From an uncultured Candidatus Melainabacteria bacterium (GTDB lineage Bacteria > Cyanobacteriota > Vampirovibrionia > Gastranaerophilales > Gastranaerophilaceae), in NCBI GenBank assembly GCA_937895785.1, contig CALBKW010000130.1, positions 1-12,143 on the forward strand: a DNA stretch of 12,143 bases. Direction: 5' to 3'. Positions 1 through 6,792 of the stretch are shown piece after piece. Position 1 is the stretch's first letter; every line of letters starts with the position of its first letter. A model generated the notes under the pieces. The model saw only the letters and a list, made by a program, of their open reading frames with translations. It searched no databases and had not been told where the DNA came from. A program made the translations under genes and the position numbers.

Positions 1-819
1 ATCACTACTGATTTGACAAATTTTAAGTGTAAAGAGTTCTCAAAACAAGAAACCCCAGATTTTGAGGTTGCAACGGCTATCAGAATTTCCTCAAGTATGC
101 CAGGGTTAATGTCACCAATAAAGTTTGACGATTTGGAACTTGTAGATGGTGATTTGCAAAAAAGTTGGCCTTTGTGGAAACTATCAGAAAACTTATATCC
201 TAGGGATGAAAGAGTTTTAGAGTTCCGTTTAGAAGGTGATTATGATAAAAATGGCAAAAATGCTATAGACTACATAAATACAGTCTATAGTTGTGTAACT
301 TCAATTGCGACGAAATCTGTAGTTGAAGAATACGGTCACAAAGATAGCTTTGACTACGTTACAATTAATACTGGTGATATAGTAATTGTTGATTTTAACT
401 TGTCGAAGGACAAGCGTGAAGAACTTATCAATGCAGGTTATAAGCAAACTATGGAATATTTTAAACAAGAATTACCTATAAAAAAAGAAAAATTAGTATC
501 TGACTATAGAAATATCTATTCTTTGATTAAAAAATTGACCCACGAACTTGGTGATTTAAATGTTCAAAATGCAAAAGTCACTTTGGGTGAGATTTATATG
601 GAACTTTGCGAATCAAAAGAAAATATTGATAAAAAATATTATAAAAAATTGCAAAGTGCAAAATTTAGACTAATGAACGAATTGAAGCCATCATTAATTT
701 TGAAACGATACAATAAAGATAGCGTAAAATCGGTGAGAGAGGACTTTAGGCAGATAGAATTATCTATAAAAAATAGAATTGAAGAGCTTAAAACTTCAAG
801 TGAACGACTTAAAAAATAG
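1..819 (+). CDS. Patatin-like phospholipase, C-terminal part (5' end outside window)
   Basis: The reading frame is open from base 1 and ends with TAG at 817-819, so 272 residues of a longer protein are visible. The first ~55 residues match the second half of a patatin/RssA-type catalytic domain: an (T)TDL start, then an 'AIRISSSMPG' segment corresponding to the family's 'AVRASSAIPG', then LVDGD with the dyad aspartate (D49 of the fragment, bases 145-147). The nucleophile GxSxG motif would lie upstream and cannot be seen. Patatins cleave acyl esters of phospholipids with a Ser-Asp dyad. The usual DGG/DGA is DGD here, a small deviation. The remaining ~200 residues are Lys/Glu-rich and probably helical, and I do not recognise them. 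There is no membrane segment. The gene runs the same way as the ribosomal set, but a 240-nt gap and a separate promoter suggest it is not part of it. Confidence 0.75.
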   Translation: MTTDLTNFKCKEFSKQETPDFEVATAIRISSSMPGLMSPIKFDDLELVDGDLQKSWPLWKLSENLYPRDERVLEFRLEGDYDKNGKNAIDYINTVYSCVTSIATKSVVEEYGHKDSFDYVTINTGDIVIVDFNLSKDKREELINAGYKQTMEYFKQELPIKKEKLVSDYRNIYSLIKKLTHELGDLNVQNAKVTLGEIYMELCESKENIDKKYYKKLQSAKFRLMNELKPSLILKRYNKDSVKSVREDFRQIELSIKNRIEELKTSSERLKK

Positions 820-999
820 GTCGATTGTCTTTTTAATTATTTGCATATTAAAAATATTTACAAATGTTTACAAAATTCTGTAAGATATAATAATAAATTG
901 ATTTTAGCATGTTCTGTTTATTGTTGTAACTGTGGTATTTTTATATAAACAATCAGTTTTTAAGTTTAAAAAATCTACTAAAACCCTTATAAAAACCGC

Positions 1000-1027
1000 T
1001 TGCAATGAAAAATTTAGCGAATATGAT
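1000..1027 (+). promoter_or_regulatory. Probable sigma70-type promoter of the infA-rpsI run
   Basis: TTGCAA (1000-1005) and TATGAT (1022-1027) are separated by 16 bases and match TTGACA/TATAAT at 4/6 and 5/6 positions. The predicted start, near 1034, gives a leader of about 26 nt holding the infA ribosome-binding site. A perfect TATAAT at 886-891 is an alternative, but its nearest TTTACA boxes (867-872 and 857-862) give spacers of 13 or 23, which are poor. Confidence 0.5.
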
Positions 1028-1059
1028 AAAGTAACACATTAGTTGAAAAAGGAATAACT

Positions 1060-1275
1060 ATGTCAAAAGACGTAATTGAATTAGAAGGTACAATTTTAGA
1101 ATCAATGCCAAACGCAATGTTTCGCGTAGAGTTGGAAAATGGACACGAAATATTGGCACATATTTCAGGTAAAATTAGAAAAAACTTTATCAGAATCTTA
1201 CCTGGGGACAAAGTCAAGGTTGAAATGACACCATACGACTTGTCAAGAGGCAGAATTACATTTAGATTAAAATAA
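1060..1275 (+). CDS. infA: Translation initiation factor IF-1
   Basis: The 71-aa product matches the length of IF-1 (about 72 aa) and consists of a single S1-type OB fold. Family features are the MSKDVIELEGTI start, the 'NAMFRVELENGH' strand, 'HISGKIRKNFIRI', the 'GDKV' turn and the 'YDLSRGRITFR' end. IF-1 binds the A site of the 30S subunit together with IF-2 and IF-3. The ATG is preceded by AAGGA six bases upstream, which fixes the start. The gene opens the ribosomal run and is followed 25 nt later by rpmJ, the classic infA-rpmJ pair. The usual upstream secY-adk-map genes are absent; a patatin gene and a promoter region lie there instead. Confidence 0.97.
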   Translation: MSKDVIELEGTILESMPNAMFRVELENGHEILAHISGKIRKNFIRILPGDKVKVEMTPYDLSRGRITFRLK

Positions 1276-1300
1276 CACATGAATATAGAAAGGTAGAACA

Positions 1301-1414
1301 ATGAAAGTTAGAAGTTCAGTTAAAAAGATTTGTGACAAATGCAAATGTATTAAAAGAAAAGGTAGAATCGCAATTATTTGTGAAAACCCAAAACATAAAC
1401 AAAGACAAGGTTAG
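1301..1414 (+). CDS. rpmJ: 50S ribosomal protein L36
   Basis: This 37-aa protein begins MKVRSSVKKICDKC and ends HKQRQG, the standard length and ends of L36. It is the zinc-ribbon form: Cys11, Cys14, Cys27 and His32 form the C-x2-C-x12-C-x4-H zinc site. L36 binds 23S rRNA in the large subunit. AAAGG at 1290-1294 precedes the ATG. The TAG stop (1412-1414) lies inside the first arm of the structured repeat at 1411-1521, so the repeat abuts the gene with no spacer. Confidence 0.97.
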   Translation: MKVRSSVKKICDKCKCIKRKGRIAIICENPKHKQRQG

Positions 1415-1521
1415 ATTTTGTGTAGAGTGAGTGCTTCAGCACGAAACTCGAAGTAGCGAGGACATAGCGAATGACAACGATAGTGACATGAGCGACTTGT
1501 CCGAGTGAAGCAATAATCTAA
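1411..1521 (+). repeat. Structured intergenic repeat, copy A
   Basis: This ~111-nt element sits between rpmJ and rpsM; its relative is at 6396-6502. A closing stem pairs 1411-1421 with 1510-1521 (one bulged T at 1514). An internal stem pairs GGACA (1460-1464) with TGTCC (1498-1502), and a small GTGC-TTCA-GCAC hairpin lies at 1431-1442. The block from 1449 to 1480 matches copy B at 31 of 32 positions. The two copies differ in the closing stem by paired changes that keep base pairing. The element lies inside an operon, so it is probably transcribed. The family is not one I can name; its GAAGCAAT and CAATGAC-like words resemble the small palindromic intergenic repeats common in bacteria. Confidence 0.8.
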
Positions 1522-1522
1522 A

Positions 1523-1583
1523 TTGGTTCTAGTCGCGCCGTGTGAGTTTGCGAACGAACCAAATAAAATACCGCAAACGGTAT
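1523..1583 (+). promoter_or_regulatory. Candidate H-type pseudoknot in the rpsM leader
   Basis: Stem 1 pairs TTGGTTC (1523-1529) with GAACCAA (1556-1562). Within its loop, GTTTGCG (1546-1552) is perfectly complementary to CGCAAAC (1572-1578) downstream, giving stem 2 of an H-type pseudoknot with loops of 16, 3 and 9 nt; the last loop is A-rich. An alternative hairpin, ATACCG (1568-1573) with CGGTAT (1578-1583), uses the same bases as stem 2, so the two folds exclude each other. In E. coli the alpha operon (rpsM-rpsK-rpsD-rpoA-rplQ) is controlled by S4 binding a pseudoknot in the rpsM leader. The same gene order follows here, so a similar role is inferred. Confidence 0.5.
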
Positions 1584-1623
1584 AACTCAAAAAAGTAAAA
1601 CACATTAAATAAAGGAAAAAGAA

Positions 1624-1995
1624 ATGGCAAGACTATCAGGGGTAGATTTACCTCGTAACAAAAGAATGATTATCGCATTGACTTACATCTACGGTATCGG
1701 ACCAGCTAGAAGTAAAGCAATTTTAGAAAAAACAGGTATCTCTGAAGATTTAAGAACAGACGATTTAACAGATGCTGATATTAAATTATTAAGAGAAGAA
1801 TTAAGCCACTACGAAATCGAAGGTGACTTAAGACGTTCAGTATCAATGCACATTAAACGTTTACAAGAAATCAACTCATTCAGAGGAATGCGTCACAAAC
1901 GTTCATTACCTTGCAGAGGTCAAAGAACAAAAACAAACGCAAGAACTCGTAGAGGTAAAAAAGGCTTAGCTGTAACTAAAAAGAAAACAGCTTAG
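1624..1995 (+). CDS. rpsM: 30S ribosomal protein S13
   Basis: The 123-aa product has the S13 layout: MARLSGVDLPRNKR, the helix-two-turns-helix 'ALTYIYGIG', and the C-terminal 'RGMRHKRSLPCRGQRTKTNA' segment followed by a Lys/Arg tail that reaches the decoding region. S13 sits in the 30S head and contacts tRNA and the L5 bridge. AAAGGA at 1611-1616 sets the start. It is the first gene of the alpha-operon block and follows an unusually long, structured leader (1415-1623), where regulation is most likely. A 71-nt gap with a small GCAC/GTGC hairpin separates it from rpsK. Confidence 0.97.
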   Translation: MARLSGVDLPRNKRMIIALTYIYGIGPARSKAILEKTGISEDLRTDDLTDADIKLLREELSHYEIEGDLRRSVSMHIKRLQEINSFRGMRHKRSLPCRGQRTKTNARTRRGKKGLAVTKKKTA

Positions 1996-2066
1996 TTGAG
2001 TTTTGAGTAAGCACGATAAGTGCAAAAAGAATGTAAAAATAAAGTAGAAATAAAGGAAATAAAACA

Positions 2067-2453
2067 ATGGCAAGACCAAAAACAACAAAGAAAAAAGAAA
2101 AAAAGAACGTATTGCAAGGTGTTGTTCATATTCAATCAACATTCAATAATACAATCGTAACTTCAACAGATACTCAAGGTAATGCAATTGCTTGGGCAAC
2201 AGCAGGTGCTTCAGGATTTAAAGGTGCTAGAAAAGGTACTCCATTCGCAGCACAATCTGCAGCTGAATCAGTTGCAAAAAAATCAATTGACCAAGGTATG
2301 AAAAAAGTAGAAGTTTATATCAAAGGACCTGGTTCAGGACGTGAAACAGCAATCAGAGCTATCCAAGCTGCTGGTTTAGAAATCACATTAATCAAAGACG
2401 TAACTCCAATTCCTCACAACGGATGCAGACCACCTAAAAAACGTCGTGTATAG
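2067..2453 (+). CDS. rpsK: 30S ribosomal protein S11
   Basis: The 128-aa product carries the S11 signatures 'GVVHIQSTFNNTIVT', 'GASGFKGARKGTPFAAQ', 'VEVYIKGPGSGRE' and the ending 'PIPHNGCRPPKKRRV'. S11 lines the 30S platform and contacts mRNA at the E site. AAAGGA upstream of ATG 2067 supports the start. The basic N-terminus (ARPKTTKKKEKK) is normal for the family. It lies between rpsM and rpsD as in most bacterial alpha operons. Confidence 0.97.
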   Translation: MARPKTTKKKEKKNVLQGVVHIQSTFNNTIVTSTDTQGNAIAWATAGASGFKGARKGTPFAAQSAAESVAKKSIDQGMKKVEVYIKGPGSGRETAIRAIQAAGLEITLIKDVTPIPHNGCRPPKKRRV

Positions 2454-2530
2454 TAGATGCTAATGAGCGAATGCTCAAGCAAATTACAAAAAGTAAAACA
2501 ACATTAAAAGAAATAAAGGAAATTAGAAAA

Positions 2531-3133
2531 ATGTCAAAATATACAGGTGCAAGAAATAAATTATTCCGTAACTTCGGAGTAAAAGACTTATCAAACAGAA
2601 AGTTAACTTCTTCTATGCGTCAAACAGCTTCAGGTCAACACGGTGCTGTAAGAAAAAAACTTTCTGAATACGCATTACACTTAAATGAAAAACAAAAAAT
2701 CAGATTAACATATTTAGTATCAGAAAAACAATTCTCAAGATACTACAATGAAGCAGCAAGAAGAAAAGGCGTTACTGGTACAATCTTGTTACAATTGTTA
2801 GAATCAAGATTAGATAACGTATTATTCAGAGCTGGTTTCGGTATCACAAGAAAACAATCTAGACAAATCGTTAACCACGGTCACGTTCTAGTAAACGGTA
2901 AAAAAGTAAATATTCCATCATACTTATTAAAAGCTGGCGATGTAGTTACTATCAGAGAAAGAAGCCAATCTTTCTTGAAGAGCGTGTTAGAATTAATCGA
3001 CATGCCTTGTGAATCAGCTTGGATTACAAAAGATGCAGATGCATTAAAAATCACTTTTGACAGAGTTCCAGAAAGAGAAGAACTTGACTCTGAATTAAAA
3101 GAACAACTTGTAATCGAATATTATTCAAAATAG
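2531..3133 (+). CDS. rpsD: 30S ribosomal protein S4
   Basis: The start is set at ATG 2531, giving 200 aa (MSKYTGARNKLFRNFG), because S4 proteins are about 200 aa, begin in this way, and AAAGGA lies just before it. An upstream in-frame ATG at 2471 would add 20 residues without family support. The N-terminus lacks the Cys zinc cluster, so this is the zinc-free form. The S4 RNA-binding domain is visible as 'SRLDNVLFRAGFGITRKQSRQ' in two parts, then 'VNHGHVLVNGKKVNI'. S4 starts 30S assembly by binding 16S rRNA. In E. coli it also represses its own operon, which makes the structured rpsM leader relevant. Confidence 0.96.
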   Translation: MSKYTGARNKLFRNFGVKDLSNRKLTSSMRQTASGQHGAVRKKLSEYALHLNEKQKIRLTYLVSEKQFSRYYNEAARRKGVTGTILLQLLESRLDNVLFRAGFGITRKQSRQIVNHGHVLVNGKKVNIPSYLLKAGDVVTIRERSQSFLKSVLELIDMPCESAWITKDADALKITFDRVPEREELDSELKEQLVIEYYSK

Positions 3134-3206
3134 TCAGTAAAAACTAACTAATTGAAGATATTTAAAACGTTGCTACAAATCCAAAAAATTAGGAGATAAT
3201 AAGAAA

Positions 3207-4190
3207 ATGGAATTAAAAATTAAAACAGTAAATACAACAACTGATTCAGACGGTTCTCAATACGGTAAATTCGTTATTGAACCTTTAGCAAAAGGTTTTG
3301 GTAACACAATTGGTAACTCTTTAAGAAGAGTATTGTTATCAAGCTTAGAAGGTACAGCCGTAACATCTGCAAGAATTGAAGGTATTACTCACGAATATAC
3401 AGCAATTCCAGGTGTTTTAGAAGATGTTATTGATGTAATGTTAAACTTAAAAGGTTTAGTAATCAAAACTGATTCAAAAGAACCTCAACACTTAAGATTA
3501 GATATTGATACAGCAGGTCCTGTACTTGCAAGTGATTTACAATTACCAGCAGGTGTAAAAGTTGTAAACCCTGATTGGTTAATTTGTACAATTGCTGATG
3601 GTGGTAGCTTCCACGCTGACATCATTGTAGAAACAGGTAAAGGTTATGTTGCTCACGATGTACCAAGAGATGCAAAAGCTGGCGCTTCAATCGATATGTT
3701 ACCAATTGACGCAGCATTTATGCCAATCAGACGTGTTGCATACAACGTAGAACCAACTCGTGTAGGTGATTCAATTGATTTCGATAAAGTTACATTAGAA
3801 ATTTGGTCAAATGGTTCAATTGATGTAACAACAGCTTTATCTCAAGCAGCTCAATTATTGATTGATCACTTTATGCAAATCGCAGCAATTTCTGGTCAAC
3901 CAGTAGTTGTTAACCAACCAAGCCAAGTTGTTGAAGATACAAAAGACGAAGCTGAAGAACCAACAACTTCAATCACAATTGAAGAATTGGAATTATCAGT
4001 AAGAGCTTACAATTGCTTAAAAAGAGCAAGCATCAACTCAATGGCTGAATTGTTAAAGAAATCAGAAAATGATTTATTAAACATTAAAAACTTTGGTAAA
4101 AAATCTTCAGATGAAGTTATCGAAAGATTACACCACTTCGGTTTAGACTTAGCTCCAAGCCCAGAATTACCAGAAGAAGAAATGGTTTAA
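3207..4190 (+). CDS. rpoA: DNA-directed RNA polymerase subunit alpha
   Basis: The 327-aa product has full family length. The N-terminal domain (about 1-230) holds 'FGNTIGNSLRRVLLSSLEG' and the dimerisation/assembly regions; an acidic Thr/Glu linker (about 235-252) follows. The C-terminal domain (about 253-315), with 'IEELELSVRAYNCLKRA' and 'LLNIKNFGKKSSDEV', is the helix-hairpin-helix unit that binds UP elements and activators. Alpha dimerises and scaffolds beta and beta'. AGGAG at 3190-3194 precedes the ATG. The sequence has a cyanobacterial flavour ('EGTAVTSARIEGITHEYTAI'), which underlies part of the taxonomic guess. Confidence 0.97.
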   Translation: MELKIKTVNTTTDSDGSQYGKFVIEPLAKGFGNTIGNSLRRVLLSSLEGTAVTSARIEGITHEYTAIPGVLEDVIDVMLNLKGLVIKTDSKEPQHLRLDIDTAGPVLASDLQLPAGVKVVNPDWLICTIADGGSFHADIIVETGKGYVAHDVPRDAKAGASIDMLPIDAAFMPIRRVAYNVEPTRVGDSIDFDKVTLEIWSNGSIDVTTALSQAAQLLIDHFMQIAAISGQPVVVNQPSQVVEDTKDEAEEPTTSITIEELELSVRAYNCLKRASINSMAELLKKSENDLLNIKNFGKKSSDEVIERLHHFGLDLAPSPELPEEEMV

Positions 4191-4236
4191 TAATTAACTT
4201 TAAAAAGAACAAAAATAATATATAAAGGAAAAAACA

Positions 4237-4665
4237 ATGAGACACTTAACAAAGAAACATACGCTAGGCAAAGCTCAAGACCAAAGAGATGCTCTATTGC
4301 GTGCTTTAGCTACTGAGTTATTAACTCACGGCGAAATTAAAACAACATTGGCAAGAGCAAAAGCTTTAAGACCTTATGTTGAAAGTTTAATCACATTAGC
4401 TAAAAAAGGTGACTTAAATGCTCGTCGTCAAGCAGCAAAATTTATTTACGACAAAGAAATCGGCAAATATATTGATGTTGCAACAGGTGAAGTATTTGAA
4501 ACAGTTGAAGAAGGTAAAAAACTTCCAAAACAAACTGTTTTAAGAAAGTTATTCTGTGTAATCGGTAAAAAATATACAGACCGTAACGGTGGTTACACAA
4601 GAATTTACCACCTACCACCAAGACGTGGTGATGCAAGCGAAATGGCATTAATTCAACTTGTATAA
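4237..4665 (+). CDS. rplQ: 50S ribosomal protein L17, with an internal insertion
   Basis: The core is clear: 'RDALLRALATELLTHGEIKT' and 'AKALRPYVESLITLAKKG' at the N-terminus, and 'YTDRNGGYTRIYHLPPRRGD' at the C-terminus. At 142 aa it is longer than the usual 116-130. The extra material is about 25 residues around 78-102 (from 'EIGKYIDVATGEV' to 'EEGKKLPKQT'), between the conserved 'DK' and 'LRKLF' segments. L17 lies near the peptide exit tunnel. AAAGGA (4226-4231) sets the start. It follows rpoA by 46 nt, and truA starts 2 nt after its stop. Confidence 0.95.
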   Translation: MRHLTKKHTLGKAQDQRDALLRALATELLTHGEIKTTLARAKALRPYVESLITLAKKGDLNARRQAAKFIYDKEIGKYIDVATGEVFETVEEGKKLPKQTVLRKLFCVIGKKYTDRNGGYTRIYHLPPRRGDASEMALIQLV

Positions 4666-4667
4666 TA

Positions 4668-5444
4668 ATGACCCGATATGCGTTTTTAATACAATATCAA
4701 GGTAAAAATTATGCAGGTAGCCAAATTCAACTAGACCCGAATGAATTAGAGCAACCCACTCCGACCATTCAGGGGCTACTGGAAAAGGCAATATGCACAA
4801 TAAGCGGAGTTCAACCAACTCTGGATAATCCAAGACCAATCAAAACGGTCTTTTCCGGAAGAACTGATGCAGGGGTTAACTCAATCGGACAAACAGTTCA
4901 TGTTGATTTAGATAACAATATTGTTGCTTCTAAGTTTATCAATTCAATAAATGGACTATTACCGAAAGACATATCAATCTCTGATGTACGCGAAGTAGAC
5001 AGTTCATTCCACGCTCAAAAATCAGCTAAGAAAAGGTATTACAGATACGTTTTCGTAAACAGAGAACAGCGTAAAGCGTTCGATGGTGATTTATTGAGAG
5101 TAGAAAATAGCTTGAATATAGAAAGAATGAATAAAGCTCTAAGTTACTTAGTTGGCGAACATGATTTCACTAGTTTCAAGAATTCTGGAAGTTCAAATCC
5201 ATATACAGTTTGCGAAATTTCTGAAGCGAATTGTTACAGACATGAAGACTTAATTATATTAGATATTTCTGGAAACAGATTTTTGTATAATATGGTTAGA
5301 ATAATAGTTGGAACGCTGTTGGATATTGAAAGGAATAATAAATCTCCTGAATTTATGGACGAGGTTTTAAAAGCCAAAGACCGTAAAAAAGCAGGAAAAA
5401 CCGTTAGTCCAAGTGGATTAACATTATTGAAAGTAGATTACTAA
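4668..5444 (+). CDS. truA: tRNA pseudouridine(38-40) synthase TruA
   Basis: The 258-aa product is TruA by its catalytic 'FSGRTDAGV' motif (nucleophile Asp67), 'HAQKSAKKRYYRYVF', the 'HDFTSFKNSGS' segment and 'NRFLYNMVRIIVGT'. TruA isomerises uridines 38-40 in the anticodon arm of many tRNAs. A short insertion (DPNELEQPTP) follows the first strand, and the common 'GFQ' reads GSQ here. The ATG starts 2 nt after the rplQ stop and has no Shine-Dalgarno site beyond the rplQ coding end, so translation is probably coupled. Placement between rplQ and rplM is the cyanobacterial order. Confidence 0.95.
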   Translation: MTRYAFLIQYQGKNYAGSQIQLDPNELEQPTPTIQGLLEKAICTISGVQPTLDNPRPIKTVFSGRTDAGVNSIGQTVHVDLDNNIVASKFINSINGLLPKDISISDVREVDSSFHAQKSAKKRYYRYVFVNREQRKAFDGDLLRVENSLNIERMNKALSYLVGEHDFTSFKNSGSSNPYTVCEISEANCYRHEDLIILDISGNRFLYNMVRIIVGTLLDIERNNKSPEFMDEVLKAKDRKKAGKTVSPSGLTLLKVDY

Positions 5445-5469
5445 AAAAAACATAAATGGAGAAAAAAGC

Positions 5470-5907
5470 ATGAAAACTTATTCAGCAAAACCTCTTGAAG
5501 TAGAAAGAAAATGGTACGTAATCGATGCTACAGATGAAATCTTAGGTCGTTTAGCTGTACGTGTTGCTAACATTTTAAGAGGTAAAAACAAACCAGAATA
5601 TACACCAAATGTAGATACTGGTGATTTTGTTATCGTAATCAATGCTGACAAAGTAAGAGTTACAGGTAACAAAGAAACTGACAAAATTTACTACCACCAC
5701 ACAATGTATCCAGGTGGATTAAAATCAGCAAGTTTCAAAGAATTAATGGAAAAAGATCCAAGATTAGCAATTGAAAAAGCTGTAAAAGGTATGCTTCAAC
5801 ACAATACTTTAGGTGCTGAACAATTCAACAAATTGAAAGTTTACGCAGGTAGCGAACATCCACATGCTGCACAAAAACCTATCGTATTAGAAAAGGAGGC
5901 TAAATAA
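5470..5907 (+). CDS. rplM: 50S ribosomal protein L13
   Basis: The 145-aa product matches L13: 'KWYVIDATDEILGRLA', 'ILRGKNKPEYTPNVDTGDFV', 'VTGNKETDKIYYHHT', 'YPGGLK' and 'AVKGMLQHNTLG'. L13 is an early 50S assembly protein that binds 23S rRNA. GGAG (5458-5461) precedes the ATG with 8 bases between. The stop TAA (5905-5907) shares its last base with the rpsI start, and AAGGAGG near its 3' end serves as the rpsI ribosome-binding site. Confidence 0.97.
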   Translation: MKTYSAKPLEVERKWYVIDATDEILGRLAVRVANILRGKNKPEYTPNVDTGDFVIVINADKVRVTGNKETDKIYYHHTMYPGGLKSASFKELMEKDPRLAIEKAVKGMLQHNTLGAEQFNKLKVYAGSEHPHAAQKPIVLEKEAK

Positions 5908-6305
5908 TGGCAACAAATAAAGAAGTTATGGCAACAGGTCGTAGAAAGACATCAATCGCTGTAGTTAAACTTGTAAAAGGTAAAGGTCGTATTTTCGTAA
6001 ACGGTAGAAAATTATTAGACCACATTGGCAACAGACCAGCTATCGAAATGATGGTATTCCGTCCATTAGTTTTAACTGAAAATCAAGACAAATATGATGT
6101 AAGAGTTAAAGCTGTAGGTGGCGGTGTTGTTGCACAAGCTGGTGCTATCAGACACGGTATCGCAAGAGCATTGGTTAAAGTTAACGAAGAATACAAATCT
6201 GTATTAAAATCAGAAGGTTTGTTAACTCGTGACCCACGTGTTAAAGAACGTAAAAAATACGGTCAAAAAAGAGCAAGAAAAAGATTCCAATTCTCAAAAC
6301 GTTAA
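5907..6305 (+). CDS. rpsI: 30S ribosomal protein S9
   Basis: The 132-aa product carries the S9 features 'ATGRRKTSIAVVKLVKGKG', 'INGR'-like 'VNGRKLLDH', 'VGGGVVAQAGAIRHGIARAL' and the C-terminal 'RVKERKKYGQKRARKRFQF' tail ending SKR, whose last Arg contacts P-site tRNA. It overlaps rplM by one base (TAATG) and has the strongest ribosome-binding site of the run (AGGAGG about 8 bases upstream), consistent with coupled, balanced synthesis of L13 and S9. No rpmE or other ribosomal gene follows; a hairpin-rich intergenic zone begins here. Confidence 0.97.
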   Translation: MATNKEVMATGRRKTSIAVVKLVKGKGRIFVNGRKLLDHIGNRPAIEMMVFRPLVLTENQDKYDVRVKAVGGGVVAQAGAIRHGIARALVKVNEEYKSVLKSEGLLTRDPRVKERKKYGQKRARKRFQFSKR

Positions 6306-6345
6306 TCTTTTATTGTTCAGAAATTTTCTGCATACATTATATACA

Positions 6346-6370
6346 AACGGCATGCCAAAAGCATGCCGTT
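6346..6370 (+). terminator. Perfect 10-bp hairpin 41 nt after rpsI
   Basis: AACGGCATGC (6346-6355) pairs perfectly with GCATGCCGTT (6361-6370) around a CAAAA loop. No T-run follows on the + strand, so it may stabilise the mRNA 3' end or act only weakly as a terminator. A lesser hairpin, CAGAA/TTCTG, lies at 6318-6330. Confidence 0.4.
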
Positions 6371-6395
6371 ATTAGTTATTGAAATATTTACTCTT

Positions 6396-6502
6396 TCAGA
6401 CTTTGCGTAGGCTGAAGCGAAGCGGAACGCCGAAGTAGCGAGGACATAGTGAATGACAACGAAGTGAAATGAACGACATGTCCGAGTGGAGCAATAGTCT
6501 GA
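6396..6502 (+). repeat. Structured intergenic repeat, copy B
   Basis: This is the second copy of the element at 1411-1521, in the same orientation. The closing stem pairs 6396-6406 with 6491-6502, with the bulged T (6495) in the same place as in copy A. The internal stem is GGACAT (6442-6447) with ATGTCC (6478-6483). The 6431-6462 block is nearly identical to copy A, while the 5' hairpin region (6406-6430) has diverged. It lies after the ribosomal run, where it may be read through or stand free. Confidence 0.8.
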
Positions 6503-6683
6503 ACATAGCGTCAATACTGAAAAGGCAATTTTTTAAACCAAAAATACTTAATATAAGAGTAAGCGATAAGCAAACAAACAATTTAATAAAAAGGATAAAA
6601 GATATTGGTACATCAATTTATATGTACTGATACGAACAAAGATTTTTATACTCTCTCTCTTAATATCCTCGTGTTTATTTAAT

Positions 6684-6714
6684 GTCTGCCAATTCTATTG
6701 ACAGACTTTTTATT
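6684..6714 (+). terminator. Intrinsic terminator for + strand transcription
   Basis: GTCTG-C-CAAT (6684-6693) pairs with ATTG-A-CAGAC (6697-6706), one C/A mismatch, loop TCT, followed by TTTTTATT. It is the first hairpin with a U-tract after rpsI and is the probable end of the ribosomal transcript, or of a short transcript arising within 6500-6680. Confidence 0.7.
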
Positions 6715-6792
6715 ATCCTTTTTTGACGTGATAAAATTTTAAAACTTGCAAAGGTGAATCTTGCAGTTAAAAGCAAAGCTGCATAAGTTTGC

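Noticed and set aside
805..835. Terminator after the patatin gene
   Set aside because: Only a CGAC/GTCG 4-bp stem precedes the T-run at 831-834; too weak to call.
1523..1600. tRNA or tRNA-like structure, suggested by GGTTC and T-loop-like words
   Set aside because: No acceptor, D or anticodon arm can be drawn, and the pairing found is interleaved instead.
1411..1605. A 64-codon - strand frame between rpmJ and rpsM
   Set aside because: It reads through the structured repeat and pseudoknot; a similar spurious peptide arises from repeat copy B, as expected for translated repeats.
2471..2530. A 20-residue upstream extension of S4
   Set aside because: S4 proteins begin at the M-x-(R/K)-YTG motif, and AAAGGA is placed for ATG 2531.
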